Virus record (IMG/VR): IMGVR_UViG_3300034019_000257
Location: 1-31,899 of that record
From: a virus
DNA: 31,899 nucleotides
Reading direction: 5' to 3' (one strand)
The notes below the pieces were generated by a model. It had not been told where the DNA came from. It saw only the letters and a list, made by a program, of their open reading frames with translations, and made no database searches. Position 1 is the first letter of the stretch; each line of letters begins with the position of its first letter. Both the position numbers and the translations under genes were made by a program. Positions 15,672 to 21,293 of the stretch are shown here, in pieces.

Positions 15672-16347
15672 GTCCTTTGAACCATAGTTCGTATAACTCC
15701 GGCCTATTTTCCTTAATCCAAGGTTTTGCACATTGTATAAGCTCCTGTGCGTTCCGTCCACAAGTCTGAGAACCGACGTGGTGGACGTAAGCCCTGCTGA
15801 TGGCGTGCTGGAAACCCTTCTTCTGGATGTCCAAGCAGTTCACATCGTCTGAGTACCAGGTCAAGGGTGGGAAGTCCACAAACGCCTCTTTCGATATGTA
15901 ACTACAAATTGGGGCTATAACATCGGTGATGTTAATAAGTTTCTCGGTCTCGTACCTGAACCACTCCATTTTTCCCTGACCAAGACGAATGTTCTGCAAT
16001 CCTCGGGCATAATCAGACCTAGCGGCTACCCAGCCGAGGGGGATGCTTTTGTCTCGCAGAAACGCAACGTCCTCTCCAAGCAACTTCCAGGTGGTAGGGT
16101 TGAACACAATATCGTCGTTACAGACCACAACCTCGTCGAACTCCTCGAACGCCCGTTTGACCACGGCGTTGTAAGCGTCCCCAAAGTTATCTGCGTCGTT
16201 GGGAAGGTTTATCGTCCTGTGGCGGGGGAGAATAATCTCGCTACCCGCTAGGAACACGGTCACGTCTTGTGGGACATAGAAGGTTATGGAGGCCGCTAGG
16301 ACGGGTAGGCAAGCCCCCTTAGTTGTTGCTATCGCTATTGCTTTCAT
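15664..16347 (-). CDS. GT-A fold glycosyltransferase-like protein
   Basis: 227 aa. It starts IAIATTKGACLPVLAASITF, has a DD motif in VVVCNDDIVFNPTTW at the place of the sugar-nucleotide site, and a second acidic cluster in LTWYSDDVNCLDIQKKGFQH. This resembles family 2-like transferases. The start overlaps the HNH gene stop (ATGA) and the end overlaps the regulator, so it is embedded in the recombination operon. It could act on modified DNA bases, on host surface sugars, or on a virion protein; the sequence does not decide. Confidence 0.55.
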   Translation of the reverse strand: MKAIAIATTKGACLPVLAASITFYVPQDVTVFLAGSEIILPRHRTINLPNDADNFGDAYNAVVKRAFEEFDEVVVCNDDIVFNPTTWKLLGEDVAFLRDKSIPLGWVAARSDYARGLQNIRLGQGKMEWFRYETEKLINITDVIAPICSYISKEAFVDFPPLTWYSDDVNCLDIQKKGFQHAISRAYVHHVGSQTCGRNAQELIQCAKPWIKENRPELYELWFKGHD

Positions 16348-16643
16348 TTATTCCCTACCGGTAAAGTTTTGCCCAAAAGACGGTATACATCCTCTAATAA
16401 TTCCTGTTCGGTAAATCCGTAGTGCTTTGGGAAGCCTTTGGTTCCGAGTCCGTGAACTCCAGTTTTACCTCTGTGGTGTTCTGGGCATAGTGGTATTGCA
16501 AGGTAGTGCGAAGACCTGCCCCATCCTTGACCGGCCCGCAGATGATGAATTTCAGACGGGCTATCAGAGTACCCAATTCTTCGGCAGACCACGCATCCGA
16601 GGGCTGCAACTTTAGAGAGATGGTTTTTTTCATCTTTGGTCAC
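16344..16643 (-). CDS. Ref/DUF968-like HNH nuclease
   Basis: 99 aa from a GTG start. The pattern CVVC (17-20), EIHHLRAGQGWGRSSHY, IPLCPEHHRG, then GVHGLGTKGFPKHYG is that of the DUF968/Ref group, whose P1 member Ref is a RecA-dependent HNH nuclease. Cys and His residues bind zinc and form the active site. It overlaps Dcm by 14 bases and lies directly against the stop of the frame overlapping Dcm. It is likely a recombination helper. Confidence 0.78.
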   Translation of the reverse strand: MTKDEKNHLSKVAALGCVVCRRIGYSDSPSEIHHLRAGQGWGRSSHYLAIPLCPEHHRGKTGVHGLGTKGFPKHYGFTEQELLEDVYRLLGKTLPVGNK

Positions 16644-17403
16644 TCAAGATTTCCCATGCAGCCGCAGCCACTCTCGGAACTTGTCCATTTCCAATGGCCG
16701 CAATTCTGTCCACCCCATCGGCCACCCCATCACTATTTCGCCGCATGATGGGTCTGGAATCAAAGTTTTGTCCTCCCCCCCCCCAAGTCGGAGGTGTTGT
16801 TCCGTCATCTCCCACCATAAAATTGACCCAACTTTCACCCCGCTGGTTCGTTTTCCATCGTTTAATACTTTTGCTTTGGCGCTCGACCAATAACTGAAAA
16901 GATTTTTTGTTGGTGTAGGCAACAATCCAGATTCGTTCTCTCCTATGTTGCCCGCCGAAGTCGTCATGTCCCAACACCCCCCATTCCGCATCAAACCCCA
17001 TCTTGGCCAAGTCTCCGAGAACTCGTCCAAGTCCCCTAGAAGTGAGCATTGGTGAGTTTTCCACGAAGACGAATCTGGGTCGTACTTCGTGAATGATGCG
17101 TGCCATTTCTCGCCACATTCCTGAACGCTCTGCATCAATTCCTGCGCCCTTTCCTGCGGCTGATATGTCCTGGCATGGAAACCCGCCAGATATGACATCA
17201 ACAATTCCTTGCCACGGCTTTCCGTCAAAGGTTTGTACGTCATCCCAAACCGGGAAAGGCGGGAGAAATCCGTCATTTTGTCTGGCGCACAGTACGCTTG
17301 CTGGGTATGGCTCCCATTCAACTGCACAGACGGTTCTCCATCCGAGGAGATGTCCCCCAAGTATTCCTCCACCAGCACCTGCGAAAAGAGCCAACTCATT
17401 CAT
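16630..17403 (-). CDS. dcm: Dcm-type DNA (cytosine-5) methyltransferase
   Basis: 257 aa. All key C5-methyltransferase motifs are present in order: I (LALFAGAGGGILGG), IV (GGFPCQDIS with catalytic Cys77), VI (FVFVENS, Glu115), VIII (QHRRERIW, 152-159) and X (AIGNGQVPRVAAAAWEIL). The stretch for target recognition, about 165-225, is short, so the enzyme is at the small end of the family. It methylates cytosine in phage or host DNA, most simply as defence against restriction. The start overlaps the upstream stop (ATGA). A run of ten G lies in the coding strand between motifs VIII and X, and a second frame is open across almost the whole gene. Confidence 0.9.
   Translation of the reverse strand: MNELALFAGAGGGILGGHLLGWRTVCAVEWEPYPASVLCARQNDGFLPPFPVWDDVQTFDGKPWQGIVDVISGGFPCQDISAAGKGAGIDAERSGMWREMARIIHEVRPRFVFVENSPMLTSRGLGRVLGDLAKMGFDAEWGVLGHDDFGGQHRRERIWIVAYTNKKSFQLLVERQSKSIKRWKTNQRGESWVNFMVGDDGTTPPTWGGGGQNFDSRPIMRRNSDGVADGVDRIAAIGNGQVPRVAAAAWEILSDQR
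16644..17399 (-). CDS. Open +1 frame covering Dcm: possible overprinted gene
   Basis: 251 codons without a stop, same strand as Dcm, starting at an ATG 4 bases after the Dcm ATG and ending in a TGA directly before the GTG of the next gene. It reads MSWLFSQVLVEEYLGDISSD, has PDSSSWKTHQCSLLGDLDEF and ETWPRWGLMRNGGCWD, and ends MGWPMGWTELRPLEMDKFRE. I recall closely similar proteins deposited from other phages and prophages, which may be a real family or repeated annotation of the shadow of conserved Dcm motifs. It lacks methyltransferase motifs of its own. Reported as a candidate only. Confidence 0.3.
   Translation of the reverse strand: MSWLFSQVLVEEYLGDISSDGEPSVQLNGSHTQQAYCAPDKMTDFSRLSRFGMTYKPLTESRGKELLMSYLAGFHARTYQPQERAQELMQSVQECGEKWHASFTKYDPDSSSWKTHQCSLLGDLDEFSETWPRWGLMRNGGCWDMTTSAGNIGENESGLLPTPTKNLFSYWSSAKAKVLNDGKRTSGVKVGSILWWEMTEQHLRLGGGEDKTLIPDPSCGEIVMGWPMGWTELRPLEMDKFREWLRLHGKS
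16775..16784. repeat. C10/G10 homopolymer tract inside dcm
   Basis: Ten C on the plus strand (ten G in the dcm coding strand) lie between motifs VIII and X. Tracts of this length are prone to slippage by DNA or RNA polymerase. A one-base loss joins the Dcm N-terminal part to the overlapping frame; a one-base gain joins the overlapping frame to the Dcm C-terminal part. It may also be a sequencing-error site. Confidence 0.85.
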
Positions 17404-17507
17404 TGTTCCCCCTTAATTCGCAGCCACACCAAGACTTCTTCCCAGCTCAACGGGGTTTCCAAAAAGTCAGGTTCCCGTAGTCCAAACAACGAATAATCTA
17501 TCCTCAT
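17400..17507 (-). CDS. 35-residue hypothetical protein
   Basis: 35 aa, starting MRIDYSLFGLREPDFLETPL and ending WLRIKGEQ. Both ends are chained: its ATG overlaps the NinB stop (ATGA) and its stop overlaps the Dcm ATG (ATGA), and GAGGGGG lies 6 bases before the start. It fills the whole space between two good genes. No known family. Confidence 0.5.
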   Translation of the reverse strand: MRIDYSLFGLREPDFLETPLSWEEVLVWLRIKGEQ

Positions 17508-17875
17508 TTAAGCCCCCTCGTATTTTCACTAAATCTTACATCATGTTCCAAAGCCCACTTCACCACCTTCTCCACATACTCCGAGAACAAGGCTTGGTTT
17601 AACTCGCTCGTACTAGGCTCTAGCATCTTTATGCTTCCGTCTGGCAACTCAATCATCCGTTCAGGCAGAAACAAAGCCCTCAGATACTCGTGCCAGATGC
17701 TTGGCTCATAAGCCTTACCAACAACCATCTGCTCCGATATATCTCCCAACACCGCCCAGTAGTACCTGTTGCTATCTAAACTGCGTTTAGGAGGACGTAC
17801 TTCTAGCACATAGCCATCAGGTGCGTTATCCACCATCTGCTTGGCTACGTCTCTGTTGTGCGGGGAGAGAATCAC
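17504..17875 (-). CDS. NinB-like recombination protein
   Basis: 123 aa from a GTG start overlapping the upstream stop (GTGA). The pattern RYYWAVLGDISEQMVVG, then IWHEYLRALFLPE, EPSTSELNQALFSEYVEKV and KWALEHDVRF is that of lambda NinB (Orf), a ssDNA/SSB-binding protein that can stand in for RecFOR. Length is near that of the family. It belongs with the YqaJ, SSB-like and Ref-like genes downstream in the same operon. Confidence 0.8.
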   Translation of the reverse strand: MILSPHNRDVAKQMVDNAPDGYVLEVRPPKRSLDSNRYYWAVLGDISEQMVVGKAYEPSIWHEYLRALFLPERMIELPDGSIKMLEPSTSELNQALFSEYVEKVVKWALEHDVRFSENTRGLK

Positions 17876-18252
17876 GCAGACTTAAGCGCGGCTCTCATTA
17901 CCGCAACTTTGAAGTGTGGGAAAGTCTCGAACTGGCTAGGGTCTAAACCTAGTTCCTTACCCTTGAGTTCTATGCCGGTAGCGGTTTCGTGCCAAGGCTT
18001 CTCGTTAACCACGTTTGGCAGCTTCACTTCCAACTCATCTTCCCAACGCTCACCACGAAGCCAGGTTGCTGGGTGAGGAATATATTTACCACCATCCTTC
18101 ATCCACGCTTCTGTTTTGCAAGCGGCTTTTACGGCACTTAACAAATTTGTTAACTCGGGCCGTATATCCTTTGTCTGCGCCCAAGCTTTGCGGGCATCGG
18201 CTTTAGCACAACGCTTAGGCCAGACTTCCCAAAATGCTTGAAAATCATCCAT
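17872..18252 (-). CDS. DnaT/O-like phage replication protein (C-terminal domain type)
   Basis: 126 aa from ATG 18252, which has GAGGAGG 8 bases upstream; a GTG 3 codons earlier is too close to that site. FQAFWEVWPKRCAKADARKA, then KYIPHPATWLRGERWEDE, matches the domain found at the C-terminus of phage O-type initiators and DnaT-like proteins. Such domains recruit the host replicative helicase. No N-terminal origin-binding domain is present, so initiation may need another protein or a host factor. Confidence 0.65.
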   Translation of the reverse strand: MDDFQAFWEVWPKRCAKADARKAWAQTKDIRPELTNLLSAVKAACKTEAWMKDGGKYIPHPATWLRGERWEDELEVKLPNVVNEKPWHETATGIELKGKELGLDPSQFETFPHFKVAVMRAALKSA

Positions 18253-18297
18253 GTTTACCACCTCCTCGTGGCGTATTGTAATCGGTTATGTAACATT

Positions 18298-18672
18298 CTA
18301 TCCTAGGTACTTACCCCTATAAATATCTACCGCCTCGCGCAGGGTGATTTCTGGGATTTCTGTTAGCCAACTACAATTCTCGCGGACTTGTGTAACCGTG
18401 GTCAACCCCATGTCTATATCCCCAGACGACTCATGCGAGGTTAGGAGAATCAGGCAATGTTTATGCGGTGGGTTGTTTATTGCATCGCAGACCCGTTCTA
18501 GGGCTAGAAGCTGTCCACGAGGGATGGGCGAGTTTTTGTACTTAGTCTCGACAATGATAAACAGGCGGTTAGAGAACTCTAGCAGGGCATCCACATCTGT
18601 CGGGGATATTGCACCCCATCTCAACCCTGAGAAGTCCTTTAGCTGACTACCGTACTCTCTATTCCTATACAT
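18298..18672 (-). CDS. Small PD-(D/E)XK nuclease-like protein
   Basis: 124 aa, ATG with GGGAGG 7 bases upstream. Residues 15-55 read GLRWGAISPTDVDALLEF, then IIVETKYKNSPIPRGQ: Asp26/Asp28, Glu42-x-Lys44 and Gln54 fit a PD-(D/E)XK active site with the trailing Gln seen in some branches. The rest is a compact alpha/beta shell. It is the first gene of the long leftward operon. Processing of recombination or replication intermediates, or attack on host DNA, are both possible. Confidence 0.6.
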   Translation of the reverse strand: MYRNREYGSQLKDFSGLRWGAISPTDVDALLEFSNRLFIIVETKYKNSPIPRGQLLALERVCDAINNPPHKHCLILLTSHESSGDIDMGLTTVTQVRENCSWLTEIPEITLREAVDIYRGKYLG

Positions 18673-18896
18673 AATCCTCCCTTACTATGTATATATATCT
18701 GCACTTTTGGTGGACGGACTTAGCCTTAGCCTATCCGTCCTTTACCTGCACTTTCGGAGCCACAGGACTCGTTAGCCTTTTCGCGTTCTGGTGCTAACTT
18801 CGCCGCCAGGTTAGGGTATTCCAACGCTGCCCACAGTACCCCTATCGCCGCCTAGCCCTGCCGTCTTTCGCCGACGACTAGGTAGCAATCGGAAAT
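18673..18896. other. Gene-free structured leader/intergenic segment
   Basis: No convincing gene is seen. Complementary arms found by eye: 18712-18718 with 18734-18740 (GGACGGA/TCCGTCC, perfect 7 bp); 18771-18776 with 18793-18798 (GTTAGC/GCTAAC), which competes with 18794-18798 with 18810-18814; 18814-18818 with 18837-18841 (GGGTA/TACCC); and 18851-18855 with 18878-18882 (CCTAG/CTAGG) enclosing CGTC/GACG. TTAGCC occurs three times. An AT-rich TATATATA block at 18689-18698 lies before the first gene of the leftward operon and could be a promoter element. A leader RNA, a small RNA or a replication origin are all open. Confidence 0.5.
18699..18757. repeat. Pair of 12-base direct repeats flanking a hairpin
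   Basis: CTGCACTTTTGG (18699-18710) and CTGCACTTTCGG (18746-18757) differ at one base and are spaced 47 bases apart, roughly 4.5 helix turns. The perfect 7-bp hairpin lies between them. The arrangement suggests protein-binding sites (operator or origin iterons) upstream of the leftward operon. Confidence 0.5.
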
Positions 18897-18983
18897 AAAA
18901 AAACCCCTTAGTGAAGACTTGGGCTTGACAGGCCAGCATCGGGCGCGAACCAAACGATGACTACAAGCCCTCACTAAGAGGTT
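18897..18983 (-). terminator. Long minus-strand intrinsic terminator with compound stem
   Basis: Read on the minus strand, arms 18971-18983 and 18902-18914 pair over 13 bp (one U-G), arms 18964-18970 and 18921-18927 pair over 7 bp (GGGCTTG/CAAGCCC), and an inner CATCG/CGATG stem caps it. Seven T follow (18897-18903). On the plus strand the U-G pair becomes a C/A mismatch, so the minus-strand RNA is favoured. It would stop transcription coming from the gene at 19041-19349. GGCGCG just upstream in that RNA can pair with CGCGCC in the loop. Confidence 0.7.
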
Positions 18984-19040
18984 CTGTATCCGCGCCAAAT
19001 GCCAGAGCGTCACTTCCGACACCGCTAAGATACCACAGAT

Positions 19041-19349
19041 TTAGTTAAGTTCAACCAATTTTATTGTCCAACCCGCCTTTAGTTTCCCCCACCCGTGGAC
19101 ATGGACTTTCCACCCTGACCGAACCAGCTCTGGGAAATACTCGTTTTCCTGTATTTTCTTGACCCGCGCTGCAACATTCCCCCTGCTGGTGGTCTGCACC
19201 CCTATGGTCTCCCCGTTGCCCACCGCCAGGATGTCTATACAGTTCCACAGGTCTATCCGCTTGCGGGAATAGGGACACCACCTCTCCACAATCCAGCACC
19301 GGTAGCCTTGGTCGCGTAGGTACTTGAGGCTTCTTTGGGTAGGGGACAT
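19041..19349 (-). CDS. PD-(D/E)XK / VRR-NUC-like protein with altered ExK site
   Basis: 102 aa. SPTQRSLKYLRDQGYRCWIV, Glu22 in the next strand, then NCIDILAVGNGETIGVQTTS and a C-terminal HVHGWGKL resemble small phage VRR-NUC/Holliday-resolvase-like proteins. Asp39 sits where the metal-binding Asp is expected, but the ExK strand reads Gln52-Thr-Thr. Either the site is rearranged or the protein is not catalytic. The gene stands alone, facing left, between the divergent control region and the long terminator. A poor ribosome site precedes its ATG. Confidence 0.6.
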   Translation of the reverse strand: MSPTQRSLKYLRDQGYRCWIVERWCPYSRKRIDLWNCIDILAVGNGETIGVQTTSRGNVAARVKKIQENEYFPELVRSGWKVHVHGWGKLKAGWTIKLVELN

Positions 19350-19470
19350 TCTTACATTCTACTGTATAACCATACATTAGGGTTAGTCCCTAGTAGATTT
19401 CTTATACAACCCTTAAAAATGGTGTAAGATTCTGTTCATGGCATCCCGCCATACACGCCGAGGAGGGCAC
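19350..19470. promoter_or_regulatory. Divergent control region between leftward and rightward early genes
   Basis: This is the only head-to-head gene junction in the window. Two operator-like palindromes are seen: TAGGG/CCCTA at 19378-19392 (loop TTAGT) and ATGGC/GCCAT at 19438-19452 (loop ATCCC). For rightward transcription TAAGAT at 19425-19430 is a candidate -10, but its -35 match is poor. For leftward transcription TATACA and TAGAAT elements lie at about 19354-19366. AGGAGGG serves the first rightward gene. Exact promoters are uncertain. Confidence 0.45.
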
Positions 19471-19584
19471 ATGAAATACGACGAAGATTGGTACTACACA
19501 CCACCCCAAGAGCCGGAGTCCGAGGAAGACGAAGACGACGATTCTTACTGGCAAGAACGCGCATGGGAGGCTAACCGTGACTGA
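19471..19584 (+). CDS. 37-residue strongly acidic early protein
   Basis: 37 aa behind a near-perfect AGGAGGG ribosome site. Fifteen of 37 residues are Asp or Glu, with a block EPESEEDEDDDSYW. It has several aromatic residues (WYY at 7-9) and no Cys. It is the first gene of the rightward operon, the place where host-takeover or anti-restriction proteins often sit. Charge suggests DNA mimicry or an RNA-polymerase/nucleoid target, but this is inference. It overlaps the next gene by 8 bases. Confidence 0.6.
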   Translation: MKYDEDWYYTPPQEPESEEDEDDDSYWQERAWEANRD

Positions 19585-19801
19585 TTGCCAAGCCCACGCA
19601 CAACAGCAAGAACAGGAACAGCAAGAGACAGAAGCCCTATGGCAACGTCAACGCCTGATGTCTGGCAACCACGGCAAGATGATAGGTTGCGCCCAGACTA
19701 TACGGGACGCTAACGGGGACGAGGACTATGTAAGAATTGCTGTAAAATATCTATTAGAGGCTTTGAGTGAGCATGACGACATTGTGAGGAGGTTCAAATG
19801 A
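19577..19801 (+). CDS. Hypothetical early protein with Gln/Glu-rich N-terminus
   Basis: 74 aa from a GTG start with GGGAGG 6 bases upstream. Residues 6-25 are Gln/Glu-rich (AHAQQQEQEQQETEALWQRQ), then a helical acidic part (IAVKYLLEALSEHDDIVRRF). The stop overlaps the next ATG (ATGA). No family is recognised. Confidence 0.55.
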   Translation: MTDCQAHAQQQEQEQQETEALWQRQRLMSGNHGKMIGCAQTIRDANGDEDYVRIAVKYLLEALSEHDDIVRRFK

Positions 19802-20310
19802 GCAATAACACAGGTGTTGTAAACATTCGCGGTAAAGAGTACATGACCGTAGCCCTACGGGTTCAGAAGTTCCGTGAGGCTCACCCAGAATGGGAGTTGT
19901 CAACCGAGATTATTAAGGCTGACGAAAAGGTGGTCATTATGCAAGCCAGGATATACACGGAAAACGGCAAGTGTATTGCGACCGGCCACGCAGAGGAGTT
20001 CCGCGCCTCAAGCCAAATCAACTCGACCTCTGCCCTCGAGAACTGTGAGACCTCGGCAATAGGGAGATGCCTGGCATCCGCAGGATGGGGCGGTGCAGAG
20101 TTCGCCTCTGCCAACGAAGTCCAGAACGCAATACATCAACAAAAAAATAATTCGGCTGAATTTGTCAAACTAATTGAGGGGTCTAAAAATGTCACAGATT
20201 TACAATCAAATTGGAAAGCAGCGTACACAGCGTCTCAATCAGATGCGGGGTTTATCGCCGCTATCACGGTGGCCAAGGACAGAAGAAAAGCAGAGCTTTC
20301 CGCTGCTTGA
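19798..20310 (+). CDS. Putative Rad52/Sak-like single-strand annealing or ssDNA-binding protein
   Basis: 170 aa with GAGGAGG upstream. Residues 10-115 (VALRVQKFREAHPEWELSTE, then GHAEEFRASSQINSTSALEN and CETSAIGRCLASAGWGGAEF) match a common phage early protein with the ENxETSAIGRxLxxxG motif shared with Rad52-like and Sak-type annealing proteins. The C-terminal 45 residues are variable. Together with the YqaJ exonuclease in the leftward operon it would form a two-part recombination system. The family link is remembered, not tested; a general ssDNA-binding role is the fallback. Confidence 0.65.
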   Translation: MSNNTGVVNIRGKEYMTVALRVQKFREAHPEWELSTEIIKADEKVVIMQARIYTENGKCIATGHAEEFRASSQINSTSALENCETSAIGRCLASAGWGGAEFASANEVQNAIHQQKNNSAEFVKLIEGSKNVTDLQSNWKAAYTASQSDAGFIAAITVAKDRRKAELSAA

Positions 20311-20368
20311 CACCCTAGCCTTTGTAGCGTGTTGCGCCACAGGTTACATGGTACTGGTGATGCTATGA
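20189..20368 (+). CDS. Small membrane protein overlapping the annealing gene out of frame
   Basis: 59 aa from an ATG with GAGGGG 7 bases upstream, inside the 3' end of the previous gene (122-base overlap in another frame). The N-terminal 40 residues are basic (SRWPRTEEKQ) and the C-terminus is one hydrophobic span (LLDTLAFVACCATGYMVLVM). The stop overlaps the next ATG (ATGA). Coupling and ribosome site support a real gene; function unknown. Confidence 0.5.
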   Translation: MSQIYNQIGKQRTQRLNQMRGLSPLSRWPRTEEKQSFPLLDTLAFVACCATGYMVLVML

Positions 20369-20643
20369 CTGACCTACGCAAAGCAGCAGAGATGGCGTTG
20401 GAGTTTGTATCTTGGTTTACTAGTGATTACCATTCGATAAGGCCAATGCACAAAGCACAAGAGATAGCAGAAGCACTACGCCAAGCACTAGCGCAGGAAG
20501 AAAAGTCACCAGTCAAGTCTTACTGCGGGGGTAAACCTAACTACTGCACCCCTGAAGTTACCCCTGATGTCAATGCCGTAAACATGAGCCAAGAACGTGT
20601 CAATGAAACGGCAAAACGTGAACATGAGGAGAAGAACACATGA
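20365..20643 (+). CDS. Small early phage protein with repeated-helix N-terminus
   Basis: 92 aa; the ATG overlapping the upstream stop is chosen over an in-frame Met 12 codons earlier. MTDLRKAAEMALEFVSWFTS, then AQEIAEALRQALAQEE, is a pattern common in small proteins of phage early operons, often found as domain pieces in several ORFs of one phage. The C-terminal part has CGGKPNYCTP. The role is not known. It overlaps the next gene by 4 bases. Confidence 0.55.
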   Translation: MTDLRKAAEMALEFVSWFTSDYHSIRPMHKAQEIAEALRQALAQEEKSPVKSYCGGKPNYCTPEVTPDVNAVNMSQERVNETAKREHEEKNT

Positions 20644-20843
20644 CAGGCGAACAGTTGAACTACCAATGTAACAAACGCCGTGTCGCTAACCTAACCCCTG
20701 CAAGACCGTGGGTAGAGATAGACATCCTAGAACTCAAGTCGATTGCAGAGTCTTGTAATCTCTGGGGTTCGGATATTTACAGCGATGTTGAGGAACTAGC
20801 GGCTGAGATTAACAAAAGACTGAAAAGGAAGAATCATGTATGA
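20640..20843 (+). CDS. Hypothetical early protein
   Basis: 67 aa, ATG within ATGA at the upstream stop and GAGGAGAAG before it. Mixed charged helix sequence (WVEIDILELKSIAESCNLWG, then EELAAEINKRLKRKN). No family is recognised. It overlaps the next gene by 8 bases. Confidence 0.5.
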   Translation: MTGEQLNYQCNKRRVANLTPARPWVEIDILELKSIAESCNLWGSDIYSDVEELAAEINKRLKRKNHV

Positions 20844-21012
20844 GAGTGAACACGCGGTTCGGATTATTCATTGTGGCAATCGTCTCCAGCATGAGATGGC
20901 TAACACGTATGCTCCCGACAGAGACACCATCGCGGCGTTATGTCAGGAAATTGAGAACTCGGCACACGAAATCTACAAGTGGGTAAACGGGATAGAGGGT
21001 ACAAGTGAGTAG
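20836..21012 (+). CDS. Hypothetical early protein, 58 residues
   Basis: 58 aa, ATG with AAGGAA 7-8 bases upstream. It reads MYESEHAVRIIHCGNRLQHE, then DTIAALCQEIENSAHEIYKW: a helical, His-rich small protein. Overlaps of 8 bases with both neighbours place it in the operon. No family is recognised. Confidence 0.5.
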   Translation: MYESEHAVRIIHCGNRLQHEMANTYAPDRDTIAALCQEIENSAHEIYKWVNGIEGTSE

Positions 21013-21214
21013 GTTCACCTACATTCCAGCCGACAGAACCGACCTGAGAGAGTCCATGAAAAGATATAGAAAGATGGTAGAAGATGAAAATCGAAGATTA
21101 CATTCTGGCAAGCAAGAAGCCAGTTCACCCAACCCACCTGGCAGAGAGGTTCTCGGTCAGCAAGAGCAAGGCGTACAACACCTGCGTCTCGTTGCTACTG
21201 GAGGGCAAAGTTGA
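21005..21214 (+). CDS. Small early phage protein, GTG start
   Basis: 69 aa from GTG with GAGGG 5 bases upstream. The N-terminal half MSRFTYIPADRTDLRESMKR resembles other small phage early proteins; the C-terminal half runs over the next gene in another frame for 131 bases (rich in Gln, Pro and Gly), which may be drift sequence after a lost stop. Function unknown. Confidence 0.45.
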   Translation: MSRFTYIPADRTDLRESMKRYRKMVEDENRRLHSGKQEASSPNPPGREVLGQQEQGVQHLRLVATGGQS

Positions 21215-21293
21215 AGAAGTCAGAGTCGGTGCGCGAACCTTTTATAGGGTTCGTCGAGATGAACCTAAAAATGGACAACCTGTTGAAGACTAA
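21084..21293 (+). CDS. Winged-helix DNA-binding protein
   Basis: 69 aa. EDYILASKKPVHPTHLAERF, then SKSKAYNTCVSLLLEGKVEE and RTFYRVRRDE, is a compact winged helix-turn-helix with the wing strands at about 45-60. Such single-domain proteins are early phage regulators. It could act at the control region 19350-19470 or the repeats at 18699-18757. It overlaps the previous gene by 131 bases. Confidence 0.65.
   Translation: MKIEDYILASKKPVHPTHLAERFSVSKSKAYNTCVSLLLEGKVEEVRVGARTFYRVRRDEPKNGQPVED

Noticed and set aside
15672-15761. Upstream extension of the Q-like regulator to 164 residues
   Set aside because: The 30 extra codons lie entirely within the upstream glycosyltransferase gene; the ATG overlapping that gene's stop is the more natural start.
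16394-16633. 79-codon minus-strand frame inside the Ref-like gene
   Set aside because: It overlaps a gene with clear zinc/HNH motifs and has no domain marks of its own; taken as a shadow.
18852-19022. 56-codon minus-strand frame with a GTG start in the structured intergenic region
   Set aside because: No ribosome site, and it runs through the long terminator stem and its U run.
19051-19377. 108-codon minus-strand frame overlapping the VRR-NUC-like gene
   Set aside because: The frame at 19041-19349 has recognisable nuclease-family sequence; this one is Pro/Gly/Arg-rich and motif-free.
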